8,541 bases of DNA. It comes from JBLHGN01 sp047616325. Lineage in GTDB: Bacteria > Pseudomonadota > Gammaproteobacteria > Pseudomonadales > Cellvibrionaceae. Below the pieces are notes generated by a model. That model did not search any database. It saw nothing but the letters and a program-made list of their open reading frames with translations, and was not told where the DNA came from. The position numbers and the translations under genes were made by a program. The stretch lies in assembly GCA_047616325.1 (NCBI GenBank), contig JBLHGN010000153.1, positions 1 to 8,541 on the forward strand. The letters run 5' to 3'. Positions within the stretch are counted from its first letter, which is position 1; each line of letters begins with the position of its first letter. Shown in pieces: positions 1 to 5,964 of this stretch.

Positions 1-10
1 AGTTAGTTAG

Positions 11-70
11 TAAAATCTGCACTGAAGTATAGTATCTATTCAGTTGTTGGTAAGTTAGGCGCAGATTTTA
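11..70 (-). terminator. Inverted repeat overlapping the tesB stop codon, possible terminator
   Basis: Positions 11-20 (taaaatctgc) and 61-70 (gcagatttta) are perfect 10-bp inverted copies 40 nt apart. The second arm contains the TAA stop of the thioesterase gene, which is read on the minus strand. A 6-bp inverted repeat (actgaa 21-26, ttcagt 39-44) is nested directly inside, so the transcript could fold into a stacked, bulged hairpin. On the minus strand the structure ends in GCAGATTTTA, whose T-run is paired with an A-run, as in many rho-independent terminators. The long loop and AT-rich stem make it a weak terminator call. Confidence 0.4.
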
Positions 71-958
71 TGGCGGTTCTAGGTTAATCGGTCTTATTAA
101 GCCCTCTTGTGCAGTAGAAGCAATAAGCTGGCCTTCTCGTGTGTATATGCTGCCGTTTGAGAATCCTCTTGCTCCGCCAGCCCAAGGGCTGACTGTTTTG
201 TATAGTAGCCATTCGTCCGCCTTGAAATCGCTACTGTGGAACCACATGGCATGGTCAACGCTCCCTGCTACAATGTTCTTGTCAAATACAGTCGCTTCGT
301 GGGGTAGCAAGGCCGTTGCCAGCAGGCCAATATCAGAGGCCATTGCAAGTGAACAGTAGTGGTAAATGGGGTCTTTTGGCAATGTTTCCGTAGCCTTAAT
401 CCACATGCAGCTCCACGGCTCTGATACTTGTTTTGATAAAATGCTCCCGTCGACGGGTAATATCTGAAAGGGTGGAATGGAGCCAGTATGAGATATATCG
501 TCTCTAGCCCATTTGGGCTTTCGCCTGTTTTTTAGCAATTCTTCTGTAGATGGAACCCCTGACGGGAATGATTCTTGATGTTGATAGCCGTTTTCTTGGA
601 TATGGAACGAACAGGACATATTAAAAATTGGGCGGCCAAACTGTCGCGCTACACTGCGGCGGCTAACGAAGCTGCCTCCGTCTCTAACGTTTTCTACGTC
701 AAAAATAATGGGACTTTCATCACTGCCAGTTCGTAAAAAATAGGCATGCAGTGAATGAGGGAGCACTTTATCAAGCGTTTTATAGGCTGCCATCAACGAT
801 TGCCCCAATACTTGGCCACCAAACAAGGTTTTGCGTTGCTGCTGGCAGTGGTGCTGGCTGCGGAAGAGATCGCTATCAAGTTTTTCCAGTGTAAAAATAT
901 CCTTCACAGACGAAACTCGTAAAGAATTCTCAAAAAAATCTGTTTCTTGCCGATACAT
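68..958 (-). CDS. tesB: Acyl-CoA thioesterase II (TesB family)
   Basis: This 296-residue protein should hydrolyse acyl-CoA thioesters to free fatty acid and CoA in the cytosol. It shows the double-hotdog TesB pattern: TLFGGQVLGQSLMAA (residues 44-58) in the first hotdog and SVDHAMWFH (233-241) in the second. The catalytic triad of E. coli TesB (Asp204, Thr228, Gln278) aligns with Asp209, Ser233 and Gln284, so the hydroxyl residue is Ser instead of Thr, a conservative change. Length is close to the E. coli enzyme (286), with a slightly longer N-terminus. The ATG at 958 is supported by AAGGA at 969-973 on the minus strand, about 10 nt upstream. It is transcribed alone, divergent from the lipoprotein gene. 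Physiological substrates cannot be read from the sequence. Family assignment is strong. Confidence 0.93.
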   Translation of the reverse strand: MYRQETDFFENSLRVSSVKDIFTLEKLDSDLFRSQHHCQQQRKTLFGGQVLGQSLMAAYKTLDKVLPHSLHAYFLRTGSDESPIIFDVENVRDGGSFVSRRSVARQFGRPIFNMSCSFHIQENGYQHQESFPSGVPSTEELLKNRRKPKWARDDISHTGSIPPFQILPVDGSILSKQVSEPWSCMWIKATETLPKDPIYHYCSLAMASDIGLLATALLPHEATVFDKNIVAGSVDHAMWFHSSDFKADEWLLYKTVSPWAGGARGFSNGSIYTREGQLIASTAQEGLIRPINLEPP

Positions 959-1055
959 ATAAAGTGAGTCCTTATTTAATTAGATGAATGCTGCCATTTA
1001 ACCCGGTGCATTACTCGTAGGTTATCGCGGCAGGTCATATATAAAGAGACAAGTT

Positions 1056-1733
1056 ATGCATTCCTCATCACCATTGTTGTCGCATAAAATTAGATCTGCT
1101 TTTGGATCTTTGGTCTGTTTGCTGCACCACAGATATCTCTATTTAATTGCAGCGGCGGTTATCATTACGGGCTGTACAGCGCAATATACTCGCCATATTT
1201 TGTCTCAAGCTTTAGCCGACGTGAATTTGGCTGGAGAGCATCAGATTAACCGTAATGTAATGTGGACGGTCAATGCGCAAACATCAGTGTATCTTGGTAA
1301 GCCTGTCGCTATCGATGCTGGCGAGCATGGAAGAGCGTTAAATGTTATTTACAATGAACTGCGTATGTCGCTGCATCAGGCGTTTCCCGAACTTCAAACC
1401 CTCGATGAAGACTTGACGCTCGCACAAGCGTTTTTGCTGGCCAGTGCTCGCGGCTGTGATTTACTTTTATTCCCTAAGCTCGTGACACTTGAAGACAACT
1501 TAAACACTTTTCAAGAACTGCAAGAGGGCGGTAGTTTACACCCGGGGAAAGTGATCGCTCCCGACCGTATTGCCCTGCAAGTTTTAATTTACGAAGTGCG
1601 AACTAAGCGCCTAATTGACGTTAGCACGCTTAAAAGCCACAACAATTTGTTTTCGAATAGTGAGCCAACTAAGTTATTTCACAAAGCCGTAAAACGCTAC
1701 GTGCTAGCTCTGAGCGGAAAACGCACAAGTTAG
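1056..1733 (+). CDS. Predicted outer-membrane lipoprotein, DUF4823-like
   Basis: This 225-residue protein has an N-terminal signal with hydrophobic stretch LYLIAAAVI (28-36) followed by a lipobox ITGC, so Cys40 would be lipidated by the signal peptidase II pathway. Residue +2 is Thr, not Asp, which favours sorting to the outer membrane. The basic region before the hydrophobic core is unusually long (about 26 residues), but no later ATG lies before the Cys. The start at 1056 has a modest AAAGAGA ribosome site at 1043-1049. The mature part has alternating strands and helices, including a segment around residues 95-165 (RGCDLLLFPKLV at 132-143) and RIALQVLIYEV nearby. This layout resembles the DUF4823 family of proteobacterial lipoproteins, recognised from memory. 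Function is unknown. It is divergent from tesB and convergent with ETF-QO, so it is probably a single-gene unit. Confidence 0.75.
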   Translation: MHSSSPLLSHKIRSAFGSLVCLLHHRYLYLIAAAVIITGCTAQYTRHILSQALADVNLAGEHQINRNVMWTVNAQTSVYLGKPVAIDAGEHGRALNVIYNELRMSLHQAFPELQTLDEDLTLAQAFLLASARGCDLLLFPKLVTLEDNLNTFQELQEGGSLHPGKVIAPDRIALQVLIYEVRTKRLIDVSTLKSHNNLFSNSEPTKLFHKAVKRYVLALSGKRTS

Positions 1734-1760
1734 TGTTCATTATAAAGATGCATGCTAACC

Positions 1761-1776
1761 CGCGAACCTGTTCGCG
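1761..1776. terminator. Small GC-rich hairpin between convergent genes
   Basis: CGCGAA (1761-1766) and TTCGCG (1771-1776) form a perfect 6-bp stem with a CCTG loop. It lies 28 bp after the lipoprotein stop and 61 bp before the ETF-QO stop. The position fits a bidirectional transcription end between convergent genes. No T-run follows on either strand, so it is not a canonical rho-independent terminator. Confidence 0.3.
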
Positions 1777-1836
1777 CTGAATCGATTGCGCTAATATTGA
1801 GCGACTAGTGAAGGTTTGCGCGGAAAGGGTTCATAG

Positions 1837-3477
1837 CTACATATTCGGATAGTTTGGCCCATCGCCTCCCTCAGGAGTGACCCAGGTTATATTTTGAGCA
1901 GGGTCTTTTATGTCGCAGGTTTTACAGTGAACGCAGTTCTGTGCATTTATCTGAAATAGCTTGTCGCCATTAGATTGTTCTACAACTTCGTAAACGCCTG
2001 CGGGGCAGTAACGTTGTGCGGGTTCATCGAAGTCCACTAGGTTTACCGTGATTGGAATGCTAGGATCAATTAATTGCAAATGGCAGGGCTGATCCTCTTC
2101 GTGATTGGTGTTAGACAAGTAAACAGAGCTCAATTTATCAAAGCTAATTTTTCCATCTGGTTTTGGGTAGGCGATTTTTTTACACTGATCGGCCTTTTTT
2201 AAGCGAGCGTAGTCTGGGGTTGAATCAGAAAGTGTCCAGGGCAGCCTGCCGTTAAAAATATTAATGTCGATAAATGCATAGGCTGACCCCAGCAAATTCC
2301 CCCATTTGTGCTGTGCAGGACCAAAGTTACGTTGCACATAAAGTTCTTTATATGCCCAGGACTGCTTGTATCGCTCAGCATAGAGGCTTAAGTCTTTTTC
2401 AGGTTCGTCACCTTGCAGCACTTCATGAATGACTTCTGCAGCAATTAAGCCTGATTTCATTGCTGTATGTGCGCCCTTTATCTTGGCGAAATTTAGAGTG
2501 CCGGCATCGTCGCCGATGAGTAAACCGCCGGGGAAATACATTTTCGGCTGTGATTGAAGCCCTCCCTTTGTGATCGCACGTGCGCCGAAGGAGAGGCGTT
2601 CGCCTCCCTCAAGATATTGAAGAATTACAGGGTGGTGTTTGTATCGCTGAAACTCATCAAAAGGGCTCAAATGGGGGTTGGAATAGGAAAGATCTGTGAT
2701 AAATCCCACCGCCACTTGGTTGTCTTCTATGTGGTATAAAAAGCCACCGCCAGCAGAACCGGATTCCGATAGTGGCCAGCCTGCCGTATGCATTACCAGA
2801 CCTAGTTGATGTTGCGCGGAAGGGATTTTCCAAATTTCCTTAATACCTAGGCCGTAATGCTGGGCTTGTTTGTCCTTGTCCAGACTGAAACGCTCAATCA
2901 GCCGTTTTCCTAAGTGGCCGCGACATCCTTCGGCAAAAATCGTGCATTTCGCATGCAATTCCATAGCCGGAGCAAAGCCATCTTTTTCTCGGCCGTCAGC
3001 CGACAAGCCCATATTGCCAGTCAAAATGCCTTTAACGCTACCGTCTTCATTAAACAGTAATTCGGCGGCGCTAAATCCTGGGAAAATTTCAACTTCGAGC
3101 GCTTCAGCTTGCTCTCCCAACCATCTGCAAAAAGTAGCCAAGCTAATAACGTAATTTCCATGATTGTGCATGGTTTTTGGGGCAAATATTCCCGGAATCT
3201 TGGTGGATGATTTGTCCCCACGGAATAAATAGATATTATCTTTGCTAACTTCGATATTTAGAGGCGCTTGGCGCTCTTTCCAGTCTGGAAAAAGTTCATC
3301 CAGCGCGGTTGTTTGAAAAACTGCTCCCGAAACGATATGAGCACCCACTTCAGAGCCCTTTTCTACAACACACACACTGATATCAGGGTTAAGTTGTTTG
3401 AGTTTACAGGCGGCACTTAGTCCGGATGGCCCCGCACCGACGATGACAACGTCGTATTCCATCGATTCTCTTTCCAC
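1837..3477 (-). CDS. Electron transfer flavoprotein-ubiquinone oxidoreductase (ETF-QO)
   Basis: This 546-residue membrane-associated iron-sulfur flavoprotein takes electrons from reduced EtfAB and passes them to ubiquinone. An N-terminal dinucleotide fold carries GAGPSG (14-19) for FAD. A second FAD motif, GGLLIGDDAGTLNFAKIKGA, occupies 317-336. An amphipathic stretch with IDINIFNGRLPWTL (403-416) matches the part of the family that dips into the membrane. The C-terminus has Cys491, Cys515, Cys518 and Cys521, the ligands expected for one [4Fe-4S] cluster. Length is normal for the family. The start chosen is GTG at 3477, because AGGAG (3485-3489, minus strand) sits 7 nt upstream and the resulting MERESMEYD resembles Pseudomonas ETF-QO. 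An internal ATG at 3462 lacks a good ribosome site. It is divergent from etfBA, its electron donor. Some authors call this gene etfD. Confidence 0.96.
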   Translation of the reverse strand: MERESMEYDVVIVGAGPSGLSAACKLKQLNPDISVCVVEKGSEVGAHIVSGAVFQTTALDELFPDWKERQAPLNIEVSKDNIYLFRGDKSSTKIPGIFAPKTMHNHGNYVISLATFCRWLGEQAEALEVEIFPGFSAAELLFNEDGSVKGILTGNMGLSADGREKDGFAPAMELHAKCTIFAEGCRGHLGKRLIERFSLDKDKQAQHYGLGIKEIWKIPSAQHQLGLVMHTAGWPLSESGSAGGGFLYHIEDNQVAVGFITDLSYSNPHLSPFDEFQRYKHHPVILQYLEGGERLSFGARAITKGGLQSQPKMYFPGGLLIGDDAGTLNFAKIKGAHTAMKSGLIAAEVIHEVLQGDEPEKDLSLYAERYKQSWAYKELYVQRNFGPAQHKWGNLLGSAYAFIDINIFNGRLPWTLSDSTPDYARLKKADQCKKIAYPKPDGKISFDKLSSVYLSNTNHEEDQPCHLQLIDPSIPITVNLVDFDEPAQRYCPAGVYEVVEQSNGDKLFQINAQNCVHCKTCDIKDPAQNITWVTPEGGDGPNYPNM

Positions 3478-3573
3478 GTCTATTCTCCTAAATTAAGCGA
3501 GCGATTTTACCGCTATTTTGCTTGTGGTATGTACAATTAACAATCACTAATGTCTATGCGAGGGTGTCTTGCC

Positions 3574-3602
3574 GAGTGTACACTCATTGGTGAGTGCTTT
3601 TT
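3574..3602. promoter_or_regulatory. Overlapping palindrome and hairpin, operator or terminator
   Basis: GAGTGTACACTC (3574-3585) is a perfect 12-bp palindrome. Its right half is reused in CACTCA-TTGG-TGAGTG (3581-3596), a perfect 6-bp stem with a 4-nt loop, followed by C and five T (3597-3602). Three GAGTG half-sites therefore lie in alternating orientation. It could be an operator for a dimeric regulator lying between the divergent promoters. It could also be a short plus-strand terminator. The sequence alone does not decide between these. Confidence 0.4.
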
Positions 3603-3631
3603 GTCACTAAAGTGCAAAAATCGAACTACAA

Positions 3632-3659
3632 TTTACAAAGTAATCTGTGCTCGTATAAT
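3632..3659 (+). promoter_or_regulatory. Candidate sigma70 promoter for etfBA
   Basis: A -35 element TTTACA (3632-3637, five of six matches to TTGACA) and a perfect -10 TATAAT (3654-3659) are separated by 16 bp. Transcription would begin near 3666, giving etfB a 5' leader of roughly 270 nt. It is the best plus-strand promoter match I found in the intergenic region. A second promoter nearer to etfB cannot be excluded, as the DNA there is AT-rich. Confidence 0.5.
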
Positions 3660-3920
3660 ACGACAGTGCAATATAAAACCCTGCATAGCATGCACCAATA
3701 GCAAATGATGACATCTAAACTATCAAAAAGAGTGCAATCATAATACTTATAGCATGTGAACAAAAATAATTGATAAATCAGTCGTTTATAGATGGCTTTG
3801 CATATAGAATCTGGGTCGAAAACATGTAAGCCTTAGCGCTCAATGCGCCGAATAGGTTTACTATTAAAAACATCTAAACGCTTTTAAATAAAAACATATT
3901 TGCTTTCCTAGAAGCTAGCT

Positions 3921-3925
3921 GGAGG
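3921..3925 (+). promoter_or_regulatory. Ribosome binding site of etfB
   Basis: GGAGG lies 11 nt before the ATG at 3937. The match is strong, with spacing at the long end of normal, and it fixes the etfB start together with the family-typical N-terminus MKILVPIKRVVD. Confidence 0.75.
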
Positions 3926-3936
3926 ATCTTAGGTAT

Positions 3937-4689
3937 ATGAAAATTCTGGTACCGATAAAACGTGTTGTTGATTACAACGTTAAAGTTCGACCTAATGCAG
4001 ATGGTTCCAATGTCGATTTGGCCAACGTCAAAATGTCTATGAATCCGTTTTGTGAAATTGCCGTAGAGGAGGCCGTGCGGCTTAAAGAGAGTGGCGTTGC
4101 CAGCGAAATAATTGTGGTGTCCATTGGCCCGGCGAGGTCGCAAGAGCAGCTTCGTGCGGCAATGGCTATTGGTGCTGACCGTGGAATTTTAGTGGAATCA
4201 GATGCCAGCATCGAGCCGCTTGCAATCGCTAAATGCTTGAAATCTATTTATGAAAAAGAATCTCCCAGCTTAGTGATTTTTGGAAAACAGTCCATTGACG
4301 GCGACAACAACCAAACCGGTCAAATGTTCGCCGCGCTCGCCGGCCTTTCTCAGGGTACTTTTGCTTCCAAGTTGACTGTTAATGATGGCAGCGTCGAGGT
4401 TATACGAGAAGTGGATGGTGGCCTGCAAACCATTAACCTAAAGTTGCCGGCAGTTGTTACCACGGATTTAAGGCTCAACGAGCCGCGTTATGCGTCCCTC
4501 CCCAATATTATGAAAGCAAAGAAAAAGCCTCTGGAAACCGTCACTTTGGAAGAGCTCAGCGTAGACGCAACCGCACGTGTGACATTGTTATCGGTATCTC
4601 CGCCGCCGGAGCGTAAAGCTGGCATCAAGGTAGCCAGTGTTGAAGCGCTATTAGATAAACTTAAAAATGAAGCAAAGGTGATTTCATGA
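3937..4689 (+). CDS. etfB: Electron transfer flavoprotein subunit beta
   Basis: This 250-residue subunit pairs with EtfA to form the soluble ETF that collects electrons from acyl-CoA and other dehydrogenases. The N-terminus MKILVPIKRVVDYNVKVRP is typical. GKQSIDGDNNQTGQ (116-129) is the AMP-binding stretch. The ETF-beta signature runs from about 155 to 198. It includes LRLNEPRYASLPNIMKAKKK (178-197), which contains the recognition loop that docks onto partner dehydrogenases; Leu188 corresponds to the human docking leucine. Close similarity to the mitochondrial-type protein, and the ETF-QO next door, indicate a classical respiratory ETF rather than a bifurcating one. The stop codon overlaps the etfA start (ATGA), which indicates translational coupling in a two-gene operon. 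No abnormalities are seen. Confidence 0.97.
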   Translation: MKILVPIKRVVDYNVKVRPNADGSNVDLANVKMSMNPFCEIAVEEAVRLKESGVASEIIVVSIGPARSQEQLRAAMAIGADRGILVESDASIEPLAIAKCLKSIYEKESPSLVIFGKQSIDGDNNQTGQMFAALAGLSQGTFASKLTVNDGSVEVIREVDGGLQTINLKLPAVVTTDLRLNEPRYASLPNIMKAKKKPLETVTLEELSVDATARVTLLSVSPPPERKAGIKVASVEALLDKLKNEAKVIS

Positions 4690-5618
4690 GCGTATTAGTG
4701 ATAGCCGAACACGATAATCAGTCACTTAAACCTGCCACATTAAATACTATCGCTGCAGCCTTGGAATTGGGTGCTGAAGTAGCCGTGCTGATAGCTGGGG
4801 CACAATGCCAGGGTGCCGTAGTTTCAGCCTCGACAGTGCAGGGCGTAGCGAAGGTAATAAAAGTTGATAGCCCAAACTATGAGCACCAACTGGCGGAGAA
4901 TATGGCCGCATTGATTGCTTCGCTGGGCAAAAGCTATACCCACATACTCGCTCCAGCTACTACCAAGGGCAAGAACATTATCCCCAGGGCTGCTGCTTTA
5001 CTTGATGTGCAGCCACTCTCCGAAGTTATAGGTATAGAATCTAGCGACACATTTTTGCGTCCAATATATGCGGGAAATGTCATCGCTAAAGTGCAATCTA
5101 GCGATACTATAAAGCTCCTAACAATTCGAGCCACGGCATTTGATGCTGCCAATTTTGGCGCTGATAGTGCGGCAGTTGAGGTAGCTGAGGCACTAGACGA
5201 TACGGGTTTATCCAAATTTGTAGGTGAAGAGCTCGCGGTGTCTGATCGACCCGAACTCACGGCTGCTAACGTTGTAGTTTCGGGTGGACGAGGCCTTCAA
5301 AGTGGTGAAAACTTTGAGATGCTTTACACGCTAGCCGACAAGTTGGGTGCTGCTGTAGGCGCATCTCGAGCGGCTGTAGACGCCGGTTTTGTGCCAAACG
5401 ACATGCAAGTAGGGCAGACGGGTAAAATTGTTGCCCCCGACCTCTACATTGCCGTAGGAATTTCTGGTGCTATTCAACATTTGGCGGGCATGAAAGACTC
5501 AAAAGTAATTGTTGCCATTAACAAGGACGAAGATGCACCCATTTTTCAAGTGGCCGACTACGGTTTAGTGGCCGACTTGTTCGATGCTATTCCCGCGTTA
5601 AACGAATTATTGGGTTGA
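4686..5618 (+). CDS. etfA: Electron transfer flavoprotein subunit alpha
   Basis: This 310-residue FAD-carrying subunit of ETF has an N-terminal half that is the alpha/beta domain starting MSVLVIAEHDN. The C-terminal FAD domain has SGGRG (199-203), GASRAAVDAG (225-234), QTGKIVAP (244-251), GISGAIQH (258-265) and VAINKD (276-281). Arg228, Thr245 and His265 align with the human flavin-contacting residues Arg249, Thr266 and His286. Length and motif order are normal. The start overlaps the etfB stop by 4 bp, with AAGGTGA (4675-4681) just upstream as ribosome site. It is the last gene of the etfBA operon and is followed by a long perfect inverted repeat that may end the transcript. Electrons from its FAD should go to the ETF-QO encoded divergently upstream. 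Confidence 0.97.
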   Translation: MSVLVIAEHDNQSLKPATLNTIAAALELGAEVAVLIAGAQCQGAVVSASTVQGVAKVIKVDSPNYEHQLAENMAALIASLGKSYTHILAPATTKGKNIIPRAAALLDVQPLSEVIGIESSDTFLRPIYAGNVIAKVQSSDTIKLLTIRATAFDAANFGADSAAVEVAEALDDTGLSKFVGEELAVSDRPELTAANVVVSGGRGLQSGENFEMLYTLADKLGAAVGASRAAVDAGFVPNDMQVGQTGKIVAPDLYIAVGISGAIQHLAGMKDSKVIVAINKDEDAPIFQVADYGLVADLFDAIPALNELLG

Positions 5619-5629
5619 ACGCTGTTAAA

Positions 5630-5685
5630 ATCGACCTTAGGTTGTACTTGGTGAGGCTTCACAACTTAAACAACCTAAGGTCGAT
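5630..5685. repeat. Perfect 16-bp inverted repeat downstream of etfA
   Basis: ATCGACCTTAGGTTGT (5630-5645) and ACAACCTAAGGTCGAT (5670-5685) are exact inverted copies separated by 24 nt. A small inner stem, GTGA-GGCT-TCAC (5651-5662), lies in the loop. It starts 11 bp after the etfA stop, a natural place for a transcription end. No T-run follows on the plus strand. Read on the minus strand it is followed by TTTT (5630-5627), so as a simple terminator it fits minus-strand transcription better. It may instead stabilise the etfBA mRNA 3' end, or be a genomic interspersed repeat. Confidence 0.6.
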
Positions 5686-5827
5686 GTAGAATGTGAATGC
5701 AGAAGTGGATATAGCGTCTGTATCGATCATACTGCGAACTGTGAGGCGCCCAAGGCTCATCATTCAATCTTTCCTGTCTTAAATCCACGGTCAAAAAATT
5801 AAAAACTCCAAAATACGGTGACTCTCG

Positions 5828-5833
5828 TATAAT
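5828..5833 (+). promoter_or_regulatory. Possible -10 element upstream of the sensor-like gene
   Basis: A perfect TATAAT hexamer lies in an AT-rich stretch about 130 nt before the start codon of the sensor-like gene. No acceptable -35 element is found 15-19 bp upstream, so this may be chance or a promoter depending on an activator. Confidence 0.25.
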
Positions 5834-5964
5834 GCGGCTTTCGCCTATACTGCTAAAAAATTTAACACCTAGTTTAAAATAAGATCAATAGTCGCTAAAG
5901 CAATGATTACTGGAGCAGTATGCGCTAGCAATTACTTTCCGCGGCGTGTGGAACCAAAAAACCT

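Larger units (their letters stand above)
3478..3936. other. Divergent regulatory region between ETF-QO and etfBA
   Basis: This 459-bp AT-rich stretch has no convincing gene. It holds the ETF-QO ribosome site (3485-3489), a palindrome/hairpin cluster (3574-3602) and a plus-strand promoter (3632-3659). The remainder, about 270 nt, would be transcribed as etfB leader. Within the leader I see only weak structures: TGCAT-AGC-ATGCA (3682-3694) and GCGC-TCAAT-GCGC (3836-3848). The 12-codon frame beginning with ATG at 3705 has no ribosome site. I could not place a convincing minus-strand promoter for ETF-QO. No PsrA-type (GAAAC/GTTTC dyad) or FadR-type operator was recognised by eye. Confidence 0.6.
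5619..5964. other. Intergenic region between etfA and the sensor-like gene
   Basis: This 346-bp stretch has no gene I can support. Its left part holds the perfect inverted repeat at 5630-5685. Its right part is AT-rich and contains a -10-like TATAAT at 5828-5833, about 130 nt before the sensor start. Between 5690 and 5820 I see nothing recognisable. Confidence 0.6.

Noticed and set aside
54..60. GTTAGGC, which fits the integron attC core consensus GTTRRRY
   Set aside because: No matching RYYYAAC partner or attC-like fold is nearby, and the gene layout is not cassette-like. It is a chance heptamer.
3611..3737. Three copies of AGTGCAA in the etf intergenic region (3611, 3665, 3731), which might be regulator sites
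   Set aside because: The same heptamer also occurs inside coding sequence (near 5091 and 7795), the spacing is irregular and the flanks differ, so it is probably common background.
3705..3743. A 12-codon reading frame in the etfB leader, as a possible regulatory leader peptide
   Set aside because: It has no ribosome site, no run of regulatory codons and no attenuator-like structure after it.
3711..3879. Direct repeat ACATCTAAAC at 3711-3720 and 3870-3879
   Set aside because: Ten bases in AT-rich DNA 159 bp apart with unrelated flanks; compatible with chance.
3874..4211. Minus-strand reading frames antisense to the start of etfB
   Set aside because: They lie over a strongly conserved gene, show no recognisable protein features and are expected by-products of its codon use.
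3937..5618. The possibility that EtfBA is an electron-bifurcating ETF
   Set aside because: The sequences are of the classical mitochondrial-like type and ETF-QO is encoded next door, which fits linear electron flow to ubiquinone.
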